The notes under the pieces were generated by a model. It saw nothing but the letters and a program-made list of their open reading frames with translations, was not told where the DNA came from and did no database searches. Source: Rhineura floridana (taxonomy: Eukaryota > Chordata > Lepidosauria > Squamata > Rhineuridae). Taken from it: DNA of 64,000 nt. Below, in pieces: positions 9,258 to 19,890 of this stretch; position 1 is the stretch's first letter, and every line of letters starts with the position of its first letter. The position numbers and the translations under genes are program-made. The DNA lies in NCBI RefSeq assembly GCF_030035675.1, contig NC_084480.1, forward strand, positions 135,234,738 to 135,298,737, read 5' to 3'.

Positions 9258-12070
9258 CTAAATTGGACACAATAGTCAAGTGCCTGTACGCTAATGCTAG
9301 GAGCCTCCGAACCAAGATGGGAGAACTGGAGTGCTTAGTCTTACAGAAGAGCATTGATATAGTGAGCATAACGGAGACCTGGTGGAATGGAGTAAACCAG
9401 TGGGATACGGTTATCCCTGGATATAAACTATATCGGAAGGACAGGGAAGGACGTATTGATGGCGGTGTCGCTCTATACGTGAAAGAAGGCATTGAATCCA
9501 GCAAGCTCGAAACCCCAAAAGAGGAGGACTCCTCCACAGAATCGTTGTGGGTGGTGATACCATGAGGGAGGGATTCAATACTGGGAGGGATTCAATACTG
9601 GGAACAATCTATCGTCCCCCTGATCAAAATGCTCAGGGAGACCTGGAGATGAGATATGAAATTGAGGAAGCATCCAAACTAAGAAATGTGGTAGTAATGG
9701 GTGACTTCAACTACCCGGACATAGACTGGCCGCATATGTGTTCCAGACATGACAAAGAAGCAAAATTTCTAGATATTCTAAATGACTATGCCCTAGACCG
9801 GTTGGTCATGGAACCGACCAGAGGGACGGCAACCCTGGACTTAATCCTCAGTGGGGACCGGGACCTGGTACGAGATGTGTTGTTGAACCGATTGGGAGCA
9901 ATGACCATAGTGCTATTAAATTAAACATACATGTAACTGGCCAATTGCCACGAAAATCCAACACGGTCACATTTGACTTCAAAAGAGGAAACTTCACAAA
10001 AATGAGGGGATTGGTAAAAAGAAAGCTGAAAAACAAAGTCCGGAGGGTCACATCACTCGAAAATGCTTGGAAGCTGTTTAAAAACACTATATTAGAAGTG
10101 CAACTGGAGTGCATACCGCAGATCAGAAAAGGTACCGCCAGGGCCAAGAAGATGCCAGCATGGTTAACGAGCAAAGTCAAGGAAGCTCTTAGAGGCAAAA
10201 AGTCTTCCTTCAGAAAATAGAAGTCTTGTCTGAATGAAGAAAATAAAAAAGAACACAAACTCTGGCAAAAGAAATGCAAGAAGACAATAAGGGATGCTAA
10301 AAAAGAATTTGAGGAGCACATTGCTAAGAACATAAAAACCAACAACAAAAAATTCTATAAATACATTCAAAGCAGGAGGCCATCTAGGGAGGCGATTGGA
10401 CCCTTGGATGATAAGGGAGTCAAAGGTGTACTAAAGAACGATAAGGAGATTGCAGAGAAGCTAAATGAATTCTTTGCATCTGTCTTCACAGTGGAAGATG
10501 TAGGGCAGATCCCTGAACCTGAACTAACATTTGCAGGAAGGGATTCTGAGGAACTGAGACAAATAGTGGTAACGAGAGAGGAAGTTCAAGGCTTAACTGA
10601 CAATATAAAAATGGACAAATCACCGGGCCCGGATGGCATCCACCCGAGAGTTCTCAAAGAACTCAAACGTGAAATTGCTGATCTGCTAACTAAAATATGT
10701 AACTTGTCCCTTGGGTCCTCCTCCGTGCCTGAGGACTGGAAAGTGGCAAATGTAACGCCAATCTTCAAAAAGGGATCCAGGGGGAATCCCGGAAATTACA
10801 GGCCACTTAGCTTAACTTCTGTCCCTGGAAAACTGGTAGAAAGTATTATTAAAGCTAGATTAACTAAGCACATAGAAGAACAAGCCTTGCTGAAGCAGAG
10901 CCAGCATGGCTTCTGCAAGGGAAAGTCCTGTCTCAGTAACCTATTAGAACTCTTTGAGAGTGTCAACAAGCATATAGATAGAGGTGATCCAGTGGACATA
11001 GTGTACTTAGACTTTCAAAAAGCGTTTGACAAGGTACCTCACCAAAGACTTCTGAGGAAGCTTAGCAGTCATGGAATAAGAGGAGAGGTCCTCTTGTGGA
11101 TAAGGAATTGGTTAAGAAGCAGAAAGCAGAGAGTAGGAATAAATGGACAGTTCTCCCAATGGAGGGCTGTTGAAAGTGGAGTCCCTCAAGGATCGGTATT
11201 GGGACCTGTACTTTTCAACTTGTTCATTAATGACCTAGAATTAGGAGTGAGCAGTGAAGTGGCCAAGTTTGCTGATGACACTAAATTGTTCAGGGTTGTT
11301 AAAACAAAAAGGGATTGCAAAGAGCTCCAAAAAGACCTCTCCAAACTGAGTGAATGGGTGGAAAAATGGCAAATGCAATTCAATATAAACAAGTGTAAAA
11401 TTATGCATATTGGAGCAAAAAATCTGAATTTCACATATACGCTCATGGGGTCTGAACTGGCGGTGACCGACCAGGAGAGAGACCTTGGGGTTGTAGTGGA
11501 CAGCACGATGAAAATGTCGACCTTATGAGGAAAGGTTGCAGCATTTAGGGCTTTTTAGTTTAGAGAAAAGGCGGGTCAGAGGAGACATGATAGAAGTGTA
11601 TAAAATTATGCATGGCATTGAGAAAGTGGATAGAGAAAAGTTCTTCTCCCTCTCTCATAATACTAGAACTCGTGGACATTCAGAGAAGCTGAATGTTGGA
11701 AGATTCAGGACAGACAAAAGGAAGTACTTCTTTACTCAGCGCATAGTTAAACTATGGAATTTGCTCCCACAAGATGCAGTAATGGCCACCAACCTGGATG
11801 GCTTTAAAAGAAGATTAGACAAATTCATGGAGGACAGGGCTATCAATGGCTACTAGCCATGATGGCTGTGCTCTGCCACCCTAGTCAGAGGCAGTATGCT
11901 TCTGAAAACCAGTTGCCGGAAGTCTCAGGAGGGGAGAGTGTTCTTGCACTTGGGTCCTGCTTGCAGGCTTCCCCCAGGCACCTGGTTGGCCACTGTGAGA
12001 ACAGGATGCTGGACTAGATGGGCCTCTGACCTGATCCAGCAGGCTCTTCTTATGTTCTTCTTATGTTCTT
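9258..12070 (+). mobile_element. CR1 LINE inserted in Bov-B copy B
   Basis: The endonuclease is present in pieces: LYANARSLRTKMGELE, SITETWW, GTIYRPPDQNAQGD, VMGDFNYPDIDWP and TATLDLILSG. The reverse transcriptase is open at 10404-11528, with SPGPDGIHPRVLKEL, YLDFQKAFDKVPHQ, GVPQGSVLGPVLF and FADDTK. Near 11522 the frame jumps from DSTMKMS to the YEERLQHLGLF block, so roughly 80-90 codons are deleted. Earlier frameshifts occur near 9560, 9925 and 10220. The 3' UTR ends in TTCTTATG repeats at 12045-12070. Insertion falls within the Bov-B codons GTVI/NQ. It is non-functional. Confidence 0.93.
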
Positions 12071-12493
12071 AATCAGATGAAGGCTAGGACTAGGGGGGCA
12101 GTTATGAGAGAATTAGAAAAGGTCCCCAAATGCAACATGCATCACTAAAGACTAAAGTCAGGAACATTCAGACCATGGTATTCCCGATCTCTATGGATGG
12201 ATGTGAAAGCTGGACAGTGAAAAAGGGGATAAGAGAAAAATCAACTCATTTGAAATGTGGTGTTGGAGGAGAACTTTGTGCATACCATGGAATGCGAAAA
12301 AGACAAATAATTGGGTGTCAGAACAAACTAAACCAGAACTGTCACTAGAAGCTAAAATGATGAAACAGATTATCATACTTTGGACACATCACGAGGAGAC
12401 ATGATTCACTAGAAAAGGCAATAATGCTGGGGAAAACAGAAGAGAGTAGGAAAAGAGGAAGGCCAAACAAGAGATGGATTGATTCCATAAAGT

Positions 12494-12609
12494 CAGAGCT
12501 TGGAAAAGTTACTTTTTTAAACTACAACTCCCATCAGCCCCAGCCAGCATGGCCACTGGATCGGGCTGATGGGAGTTGCAGTTCAAAAAAGTAACTTTTC
12601 CAAGCTCTG
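12494..12609. mobile_element. hAT MITE, 116-bp hairpin with perfect TSD
   Basis: The element starts CAGAGCTTGGAAAAGTTAC and ends GTAACTTTTCCAAGCTCTG. Its arms of about 48 bases are nearly perfect inverted repeats containing AACTCCCATCAGCCC. It is flanked by identical 8-bp target duplications CATAAAGT (12486-12493 and 12610-12617), the hAT hallmark. It has no coding capacity and lies inside the Bov-B copy B 3' part. Confidence 0.95.
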
Positions 12610-12743
12610 CATAAAGTAAGCCACAGACCTGAACTTACAAGATCTGAACAAGGTGGTTCATGACAGATGCTCTTGGAGGTCGCTGATTCATGGGGTTGCC
12701 ATAAGTCGTAATCGACTTGAAGCATATAACAACAATGACAAAG

Positions 12744-13146
12744 TAGGGATAGGAGAGAAATTTGGTTTGGTTTGTATTTGAATGCAAATCTAACTAACTC
12801 ACACTTCCTGAAAGAAGAAGCTATCCCTTGAAATCCCCAGTTTGAATGTCATTATGGCAATTCTCCAAACAAAGTGTGTACAAAAGTGTGTATATTATGG
12901 GAAACGTGCATATTAGTGAAAATAACAAACAAAATATATTACAATAGGGAAAATTGCTTGCAGAAGTGTTCACAGTAGGCAAAATTGCGTACAAAATATT
13001 CGTATGAGGAAAATGCACACTAAAATGCTGATGAATTTTGATTGGGATTTTTTTTAAAAAAATCACAAACTGATGTGGAAATGTGGTGAACCGAATTTAA
13101 GATTGGAAATATGAGAAACAGAAACTGTCAGATTCACCTATCCCTT
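12744..13146. mobile_element. Non-autonomous DNA transposon, probable hAT
   Basis: The left end TAGGGATAGGAGAGAAA and the reverse complement of the right end, AAGGGATAGGTGAATCTG, form imperfect terminal inverted repeats. The interior is AT-rich and non-coding, with GGGAAA and GAGGAAAATGCA repeats. No clean target duplication was found. Confidence 0.5.
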
Positions 13147-13529
13147 CTCCTGAGTAAATATGCATGGTGTTATAGACACCCCAGTGAGAAGTTCCAGGGT
13201 CACAACGCTTACCCAGGTTGTTCCCTTTAGAATAAGGTAATTGGAGACTTATTGATGTTTTGTAATATTTGTGTTTATTTACCAAATATACAGGTGAAGT
13301 ATGGATGGAGACACAGCTTAAACACTCCAACAGACAGCCAACGTTCACTGCTCCCACATCAATTCCAAAGGAGAAACCAGCAACTAACATGCATGCAGAA
13401 CCCAAACTCCACTCTCCATGTTTGTGACTCTAATTTTTCAGTGTCCCTCAAACCACAGTCGGTTGTTCTTTCTGCATCCAGACTTTATTATTATTTATCA
13501 CATTTCTTAGTTGCCATCTACATCTACTA

Positions 13530-14014
13530 TAGTCCCCAGTGAAGTGTCCAGTGCAACATCTGCTGCAACTTCTTGGGAACGGTTTCAGGTGATGCGGCCT
13601 GATGACGTGGACAAGGAGCATGCAACAATGCAGCAGCAACATGTCCTCCCGACCCTTGCCCTTCTTGGCTTATTAAAGCTTGCCAAGGGGCATGACTGAG
13701 TGGATCCAGGGGGTGGTCAATGCGTCATTGCGGGAGGGTGTGATCCCAGCTGCCCTGAAAGAGGCAATGATCCGACCACTCCTGAAAAAACCCACCCTGG
13801 ACGCATTGGTTTGTGACAACTACCACCCAGCCACAAATACCCCCCCTTTTAGGGAAGGTGATTGAGAGAGTTGTGGCGCAACAATTGCAAGTAGCCTTGA
13901 ATGAAACAGATTATCTCTACACATTCCAGTCTGGATTCAGGCCTGGTTATAGGCCTGAATCAGACTTGGTCACCCTGATAGATGACCTTTATTGGGAGAA
14001 GGACTGGGGGAGTG
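13530..14014 (+). mobile_element. L2 LINE reverse-transcriptase fragment
   Basis: Codons read DPCPSWLIKACQGA, GVVNASLREGVIPAALKEAM and RVVAQQLQVALNETDYL, then FQSGFRPGYRPESDLVTLID. They match residues about 490-635 of the L2 ORF2 at 3610-6639. One frameshift lies near 13850. The fragment stops where the Gypsy 5' LTR begins. Confidence 0.9.
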
Positions 14015-14435
14015 TGTGATGTTCCTATATTAATGTATATATGGTAAGTGTTGGTTGTTTAGAAGATACATGGTAAGTGGAGTGAAAGAGGGGGAGTGAA
14101 TGGGCAGTAGAATGCGAGATGATTGGCTGAGTGTTTAAAATGGCTGAATGTATAAAAGGAAGAGTGAGAGTGGAATCTGGGGGGGAGAAGAGAACTGAGT
14201 GGGTTGCTTGGTGGGGTTTAGAGAGTTGTTTACCAGGAGGGAGGTGGAGTTCGGATTAGTATTGAGTAAAACCATATGCTTATGTGCCTTAAGAAGAAAT
14301 CTTGTTAATCTTGTTAGCTTTGTTATCTGTAATAAATACTTAATTTGGTTTACCAAAGGCCTGATCCTTGGCTGGGGTTTCACAGACCAGAAGGGAGGGT
14401 AAGGAAATGACCAAGGCTGAAGGGGAACTGTAACA
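14015..14435 (+). repeat. 5' LTR of the Gmr1-like element
   Basis: It begins TGTGATGTTCC, has a TATA-like TATAAAAGG (about 14152) and a poly-A signal AATAAA (about 14331), and ends GTAACA two bases before the primer site. The start is fixed by comparison with the 3' LTR; the end is inferred from the primer site. Confidence 0.88.
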
Positions 14436-14437
14436 AA

Positions 14438-14451
14438 TGGTGGCAGCGGTG
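14438..14451 (+). other. Primer binding site, tRNA-Leu type
   Basis: TGGTGGCAGCGGTG is complementary to the 3' end CACCGCTGCCACCA expected of a vertebrate tRNA-Leu. The same site occurs antisense at 34790-34803. The tRNA match is from memory. Confidence 0.75.
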
Positions 14452-14910
14452 AAGAGAATAACAATACCAGTATTCAGAGTCTCTGGGAATACTAGTATTG
14501 GGACGTTACTAGTGGTTGCCTAGCAGGGGGATCTGTTGAGATCTGTGCTAGAGCGGATAGGTAAACCATAAGAGAGTGCGGTCCGGACTGGTGGAGTCCC
14601 TGGTGGTGCCTAGAGACAGGCAGTAACCACGAGCAGGTAGGAACCTGACAGGGAGAGCCAGGGAAGGACGCCTCACATGTGGTGTTAGCGGTGGGATACG
14701 AACAACAGAGAATCCAGATACGAACCAAACAGAGTCCCAAAGACACGTGGTGACAAAGGAGACTACGTCACAGGTGTTGGCTGTAGCAGTGAGATACGAA
14801 GACTGGACAATCCCTAATAGTTGTGTGGCAAACAGAAATAACAAAACAAGATTACTTGTGAGAGTGACTGGCAAAGAGTGTGTGGCAAAGAGTGAGTGAA
14901 CTCAAACACC
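14452..14910 (+). other. Leader of the Gmr1-like element
   Basis: This is untranslated sequence between the primer site and the gag ATG at 14911. It includes GGTTCCTACCTG-type and GGTGGTGCCTAG-like repeats. It is shared with the antisense copy at 34448-34789, which confirms it belongs to the element. Confidence 0.75.
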
Positions 14911-16190
14911 ATGGCTGAATACATAAAAATGAAAAGAGAGGAGCTGGTGGAGAAGTGCATAACATTCAATTTACCTCACGAGGGTAAAGGGGTAGATGAA
15001 TTGAGGGTAGCACTTATAGGATTTGCTACTGCCCAGCAAAAACAACCGGTCAGGGAAGAGACCCCAGAAGGATATTTAAGCAATCCCGCTTATATAGAGT
15101 ACTTGAGAGAGAAGTTGAAGATGGAAACTGAGAGATTGAAGATGGAAGGTGCAGGGAAGGAAAAACAGAGAGAGTTGGAAGCTGAGAGATTGAGGATGGA
15201 GGCTGAGGAAAAAGACAAGCAGAGAGAGTTGGAAGCTGAGAGATTGAGGATGGAGGCTGAGGAAAAAGACAAACAGAGAGAGTTGGAAGCTGAGAGATTG
15301 AGGATGAAGGCTGAGGAAAAAGACAAGCAGAGGGAGTTGGAAACAGAGAGATTGAGGATGGAAACTGAGAGAATGAGAGTGGATGCGGAGATACAAGGGG
15401 AAAGATTAAAATTGGAAAGAGAGAAGTTTCATTCTGATGAAACAAGAAAGGACAGAGATGGAGCAAAAATAAAAATTACTCCAAAGGACTTTGCTGTCTA
15501 TGAGCCTGGTCAAGATCCTCAAATTTACCTCAGCACCTTTGAAAAAGCAGCTCAGTTGTGGGGGCTACCTGAAGATAAATACATGCAGTATTTATCAAAC
15601 CTGATTAAAGGGGAATTGGCTGAGGTATACCAATATTTCCCCTCAGACAGGCCCATCACCTATGCTGAATTCAAAGAAGCAGTGTAAAAGATTCAGACTG
15701 GGGCCTGATTATTTTAGAAAGCTTTTCAGAAATTGCCAGATACAGACAGGGAGGTCTTTCGTGGAGCTGGGGGCAAAACTGATGGACATATTGGGGAAAT
15801 GGCTGACAAGTGCAAAAGCTCAGTCTGTGGAGGAGGTGAAAAACCTCATGATATTGGATCAATTATACCATCAGTTACCACCAGAAATAAGGCTCCTGGT
15901 CAAAGACCGTTCCCCTACATCGGTGCAGGAGGCCGCAGAGATGGCGGATCACTTCGCCTCCAACAGAACTGGCTGGGTGGGGAAAACATCAAGAGATTTT
16001 AAACCCAAACCATATAACGCTGGCAGAAGGGATGTGGTACCACAGAGAGTGAGTCCTCCAGTAAAATCTGAAGGGCACAGGACACCCCAGAGTGGATCTG
16101 TATACCCTAAAAGTGAGGAGAAATTATGCTACAAATGTGGTAGACCGGGGCACCTACGTTTTCAATGTGAGGTTGCCAACCCCATTAGTA
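14911..16190 (+). pseudogene. gag region of the Gmr1-like element (fossil)
   Basis: It starts at an ATG in good context (MAEYIKMKREELVEKC). Parts in order are an N-terminal SAP-like helix pair, a charged coiled coil built from 20-residue repeats (15160-15360), a capsid with EVKNLMILDQLYHQLPPEIR and TSVQEAAEMADHF, and a zinc knuckle CYKCGRPGHLRFQC (about 16129-16170). The capsid segment resembles the SCAN domain of vertebrate zinc-finger proteins, a known descendant of Gmr1-like capsids. Broken. Confidence 0.85.
15166..15357 (+). repeat. 60-bp in-frame tandem repeat in gag
   Basis: Three to four units encode ELEAERLRMEAEEKDKQR, each 20 residues of alternating charge suited to a coiled coil. 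Units are nearly identical, so they expanded recently. Because the period is a multiple of three, copy-number changes keep the frame. Confidence 0.9.
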
Positions 16191-18690
16191 ATCCTGCTCA
16201 GACAAGGGCAGTGAAAACACAGCCCAAGGCTTTAGAAACAGCGAAAAAGGTTCAGTTCTGCCAGATAAACTGGACAGAAGTAACAGACCTTGATTCAAGT
16301 CTGAGAGAGGAAGTGAGTGTACAAGGGGCAAATTATTGGGCATTGCTTGATACTGGTGCTGCTCAGACATTACTGAGGCCAGATTTAATAAAATCTGAGG
16401 TAATATTACCTCAGGAAACTGTGACTATCCAAGGAGTGAGGGGTCAACCAGAAAGTTTGCCTGTGGCCCTGGTGGATATGACTTGGAGAGGCCGAGAGGG
16501 CCGATATAAAGTAGGCATTAATGCCCAGCAACAAGAACCAGTAATACTGGGAAGGGATGTAATGGGCGCCCAAGGAAAGATCTATGTAGTGACCAGACAG
16601 CAACTTGGCAGAGAAAAAGAAGCCATATTAAGGGGGGCTGAAACAAACAGGGTGGAATCTGTTAACCAGCCTCTGGTCACCATAGCAACCACTAGCAGGC
16701 CTGCTGAAGGAGACAAACTGTATCAAGTGGTCTCTGGGGAAGAAGCAGATCAATTCAGGGAAGAGCTGCATAAAGATATAAGTTTGAAGCAGATAAAGGA
16801 ACAAGCCCTGACCCAACAGATTCCTTTCACTGACAAACTGAGGAATCAAGTTGTGTGTGAGAATGGGATTTTATATAGACTGTGGATGCCTGCTGAGAGA
16901 AAGGATGAATGTGAACCATGAATGTGAAACAAATGATGGAAGTGGTGAAAGAGAATCTCAGTCAAGCTCAGCAGAAGCAATGTTACTGGTATGACAGAAC
17001 AGCCAGGGAACGTGTGTATGATGTGGGAGATATGGTTATGGCGTTCATACCCAGGAAACATGACAAATTACAGGCTAACTGGGAAGGACCATATACTATC
17101 AGAGAAAGGCTTGACACAGTGACGTATGTAATCACCACAGACCAATTAAACAAAAGCAAAGTGGTTCATGTAAATATGTTGAAGCCTTACCATACCAGGG
17201 ATGTACAGGTGTTGCAAGTTACCTTATTCCCTGAGGGAAGTGGGCCTGAACTTCCAGATTTGGTACAGGAAAGCAAAGACAAAGGAGGGGTAGATCAAGT
17301 GGAATGGTCAGAGGAGGTGAAGGAGGAAGTAAAAGAGGAGATTCTGAGAGTTTTGAAAACCTATAGGAATCTCTTTAGCAACAAACCTGGCCGAACCAGT
17401 ATAGTTATACATTCCATTGATACTGGAGATCATGCCCCAATCAGATCTGTTCCGTACCGTGCGAATGGGAAAGTTTTGAATGAGATCAAAAAGGAGGTGG
17501 AAGATATGCTGGAATTAGGAGTGATCAGGGAATCCATCAGTCCCTGGGCCTCAAGTATTGTCCTGGTTCCGAAAAAAGACGGAACGACAAGGTTTTGCAT
17601 TGATTATCGGCTAATCAATAAAATTACTGTCCCAGATGCGTATCCTATGCCTAGGGTAGACGCAATGTTAGAGTTATTGGGGGCAGCAACCATTATCTCT
17701 ACACTAGATCTCTGTAAAGGATTTTGGCAAATGGAACTAGACGAGCAATCCAGAGCCAAAACTGCCTTCAGTACACCAGATGGGTTATATGAGTTTGTGA
17801 CCTTACCCATGGGACTAAGGAACTCACCAAGTTCATTTCAGAGGCTAATCAATACTGTGTTGCGAGGCATGTCAGATTTTGCAGTGGCCTATATCGATGA
17901 CGTGGCCATTTTTAGCAAGTCGGTGCCTGAGCATGTCCAACACCTGACAACAGTATTGGAGGCCTTAATAAAAGCTAAGAAATGCCAGTTTGGACTAAAG
18001 GAAGTAATCTATTTAGGACATAAGGTGGGGAGTGGGAAAATCACCCCCTTATGGAGCAAGGTGGAGGCAATACAAGCGTGGCCGATCCCCTTAACCAAAA
18101 AACAAGTAAGGGCATTTCTGGGAGTGGCTGGATTTTATAGGAAGTTTGTGAGAAATTTTGGGGAAATAGCAACCCCCTTGCATGAATTAACAAAGAAGAA
18201 GTGTTCTGAGCGTGTGGTATGGACGGATGAATGTCAGAAGGCTTTTGATCTACTGAAGCAAGCCTTGTGCCAAGGACCCATATTAATAGCACCAGACTAT
18301 GAGAAACCATTCATCGTGGCTACAGATGCGTCGGACCTGGCACTGAGAGTCGTCTTGCTACAGGAGAGAGAAGGCACCAGACATCCAGTGGCATACCTGA
18401 GTCGCAAGCTGACGCTGAGGGAGAAAAACTATTCGTCGGTCCAGAAGGAGTGCCTAGCGGTCGTGTGGGGACTGAACAAGTTGCGCCCATACGTGTGGGG
18501 ACGAAGAGTCACAGTGACTACGGATCATCGGGCCTTGTTATGGTTGTAGACTATGAAAAACCATAACACTATGCTGCAGAGGTGGTCCGGGGCCCTACAG
18601 GACTATCAAGTGGACTTCCAGTTCATAAAAGGCAAGGACAATGTACTGGCCGATGGACTTTCCAGGCAAGTGGCTGAGACTGCAGTGACA
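16191..18690 (+). pseudogene. pol region of the Gmr1-like element: protease, integrase modules, RT, RNase H (fossil)
   Basis: The protease carries ALLDTGAAQTLL (about 16340). A pre-integrase block with ENGILYRLW follows (about 16860). An integrase C-terminal GPY/F-type module, LQANWEGPYTI to VVHVNMLKPYH, is at about 17070-17200. The reverse transcriptase has GTTRFCIDYRLINK, STLDLCKGFWQ, LPMGLRNSPSSFQ and YIDDVAIF (to about 17910). RNase H carries ATDASD and TTDHRALLWL, and a KGKDNVLADGLSR tail (about 18630-18665). The order integrase before RT is opposite to most Ty3/Gypsy elements. Broken; not expected to be functional. Confidence 0.9.
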
Positions 18691-18792
18691 TGACCAGACA
18701 GAGGAACAAAGAAATACATTTTCCCCACAGAGACTTTTATTTGTTAACGCGACGTATAAATCCTGGAACAGGAATAATACTCTGCTGTTGTT

Positions 18793-18808
18793 TAAGGGGG
18801 GGGGGAAA
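18793..18808 (+). other. Polypurine tract
   Basis: A purine run AAGGGGGGGGGGAAA sits directly before the 3' LTR start TGTGATGTTCC, the expected plus-strand priming site. Confidence 0.8.
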
Positions 18809-19169
18809 TGTGATGTTCCTATATTAATGTATATATGGTAAGTGTTGGTTGTTTAGAAGATACATGGTAAGTGGAGTGAAAGAGGGGGAGTGACTGGGCA
18901 GTAGAATGCGAGATGATTGGCTGAGTGTTTAAAATGGCTGAATGTATAAAAGGAAGAGTGAGAGTGGAATCTGGGGGGGAGAAGAGAACTGAGTGGGTTG
19001 CTTGGTGGGGTTTAGAGAGTTGTTTACCAGGAGGGAGGTGGAGTTCAGATTAGTATTGAGTAAAACCATATGCTTATGTGCCTTAAGAAGAAATCTTGTT
19101 AATCTTGTTAGCTTTGTTATCTGTAATAAATACTTAATTTGGTTTACCAAAGGCCTGATCCTTGGCTGG
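18809..19169 (+). repeat. 3' LTR of the Gmr1-like element (shorter than the 5' LTR)
   Basis: It matches the 5' LTR with about two differences over 361 bases, up to CCTTGGCTGG, after which the sequence is unrelated. No flanking target duplication can be assigned. Confidence 0.88.
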
Positions 19170-19231
19170 TTGGTACCATGAACGGTTCTAGGGCACAGTC
19201 AGTTAGGGTATCCAGAAAGTTTTCATAATTT

Positions 19232-19610
19232 TTCATAAGTGGAACACATACATAGCCATTGTATGTGAGGGTAGTTGAAGTCACCCATTACTACATTTTC
19301 TCTTTCAGATACTGCCTTGATTTCATTCTTCATCTCAAGATCTCCTTGAGCATTTTGATCGGGGGGGGGGAAGCACATTCCCAGTGCTAAATTACTCTTA
19401 GGGCCCAGTATCACCACCCATAACAATTCTGTGGAAGATTCCATCCATTCTAGGATTTCTAGCTTGCTGGACTCAATTCCTTCTCTGACATACAGAATGA
19501 CAGCACCCCTAGTACTCCCTTCCCTGACCTTCCTATAGAGTTTATATCCAGAGATAACTGTGTCCCACTGGTTTTCTCCATTCCACTGATGGATGGTTGT
19601 CCATCAGTGA
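19232..19610 (-). mobile_element. CR1 LINE endonuclease fragment
   Basis: The antisense strand reads ESSTELLWVVILGPKSNLAL, PPDQNAQGDLEMKNEI and VMGDFNYPHIQW, matching the CR1 endonuclease at 9258-9750. Degraded, with frame changes. Confidence 0.85.
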
Positions 19611-19611
19611 T

Positions 19612-19890
19612 CCCATAAAGTACCAATGTTCCAAACATCTCCACAGGGACTACCCCAGCAGTGGTGTCAAGCTTCACGTCAATCTGAGCAACTTTATATA
19701 TGAAGTTCTTTGCAAACTTTTCATAGCAAGCTGCTGAGGGTTCCAGCATACCCCTGCCTGGGCTAGATTTCAACAAGCCTGTCACCACTCGGAACAGGAC
19801 CACTGGATAGCTCCTGGAGGAGGCAATGCAAGAAGCAAAGTAAAGCTTTTGTGTGTCTGTCACTACCACATAGGAATAATAATGTGCTCT
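19612..19890 (-). mobile_element. L2 LINE fragment
   Basis: The antisense strand reads QKLYFASCIASSRSYPVVLF, RVVTGLLKSS and FAKNFIYKVAQI, matching L2 ORF2 residues about 405-465. It abuts the CR1 fragment in the same orientation. Confidence 0.8.

Larger units (their letters stand above)
8804..12740 (+). mobile_element. Bov-B (RTE) LINE copy B, interrupted by a CR1 and a hAT MITE
   Basis: 8804-9257 encodes the RT block EVPQHLIVLMRNLYSGQEAT and GMRQGCILSPCLFNLYAE, running to DYQYLGTVIN. After the CR1, 12071-12493 resumes with QMKAR and remnants of GCESW and LEENF. 12610-12740 carries the Bov-B 3' end, with HDRCSWRSLIHGVA-like codons and CATAAGTCGTAATCGACTTG. Numerous stops and frame changes mark it as old. 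Nesting order: Bov-B first, then CR1 and MITE independently. Confidence 0.9.
14015..19169 (+). mobile_element. Gmr1-like Ty3/Gypsy LTR retrotransposon (fossil)
   Basis: Parts in order are a 5' LTR, a tRNA-Leu-type primer site, a leader, gag, protease, integrase modules, reverse transcriptase, RNase H, a polypurine tract and a 3' LTR. Integrase-type sequence lies before the reverse transcriptase. Standard Gypsy elements have it last, so this is the Gmr1 arrangement. The capsid resembles the SCAN domain, also a Gmr1 trait. The copy is broken, with about four breaks, and its 3' LTR is shorter than the 5' LTR. The LTRs differ at about 2 of 361 compared bases, so insertion was recent, perhaps a few million years at typical reptile rates. 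Confidence 0.93.

Noticed and set aside
15050-15466. Antisense Ser/Leu/Pro-rich ORFs opposite gag
   Set aside because: They mirror the 60-bp gag repeat on the opposite strand, so repetition alone keeps them open.
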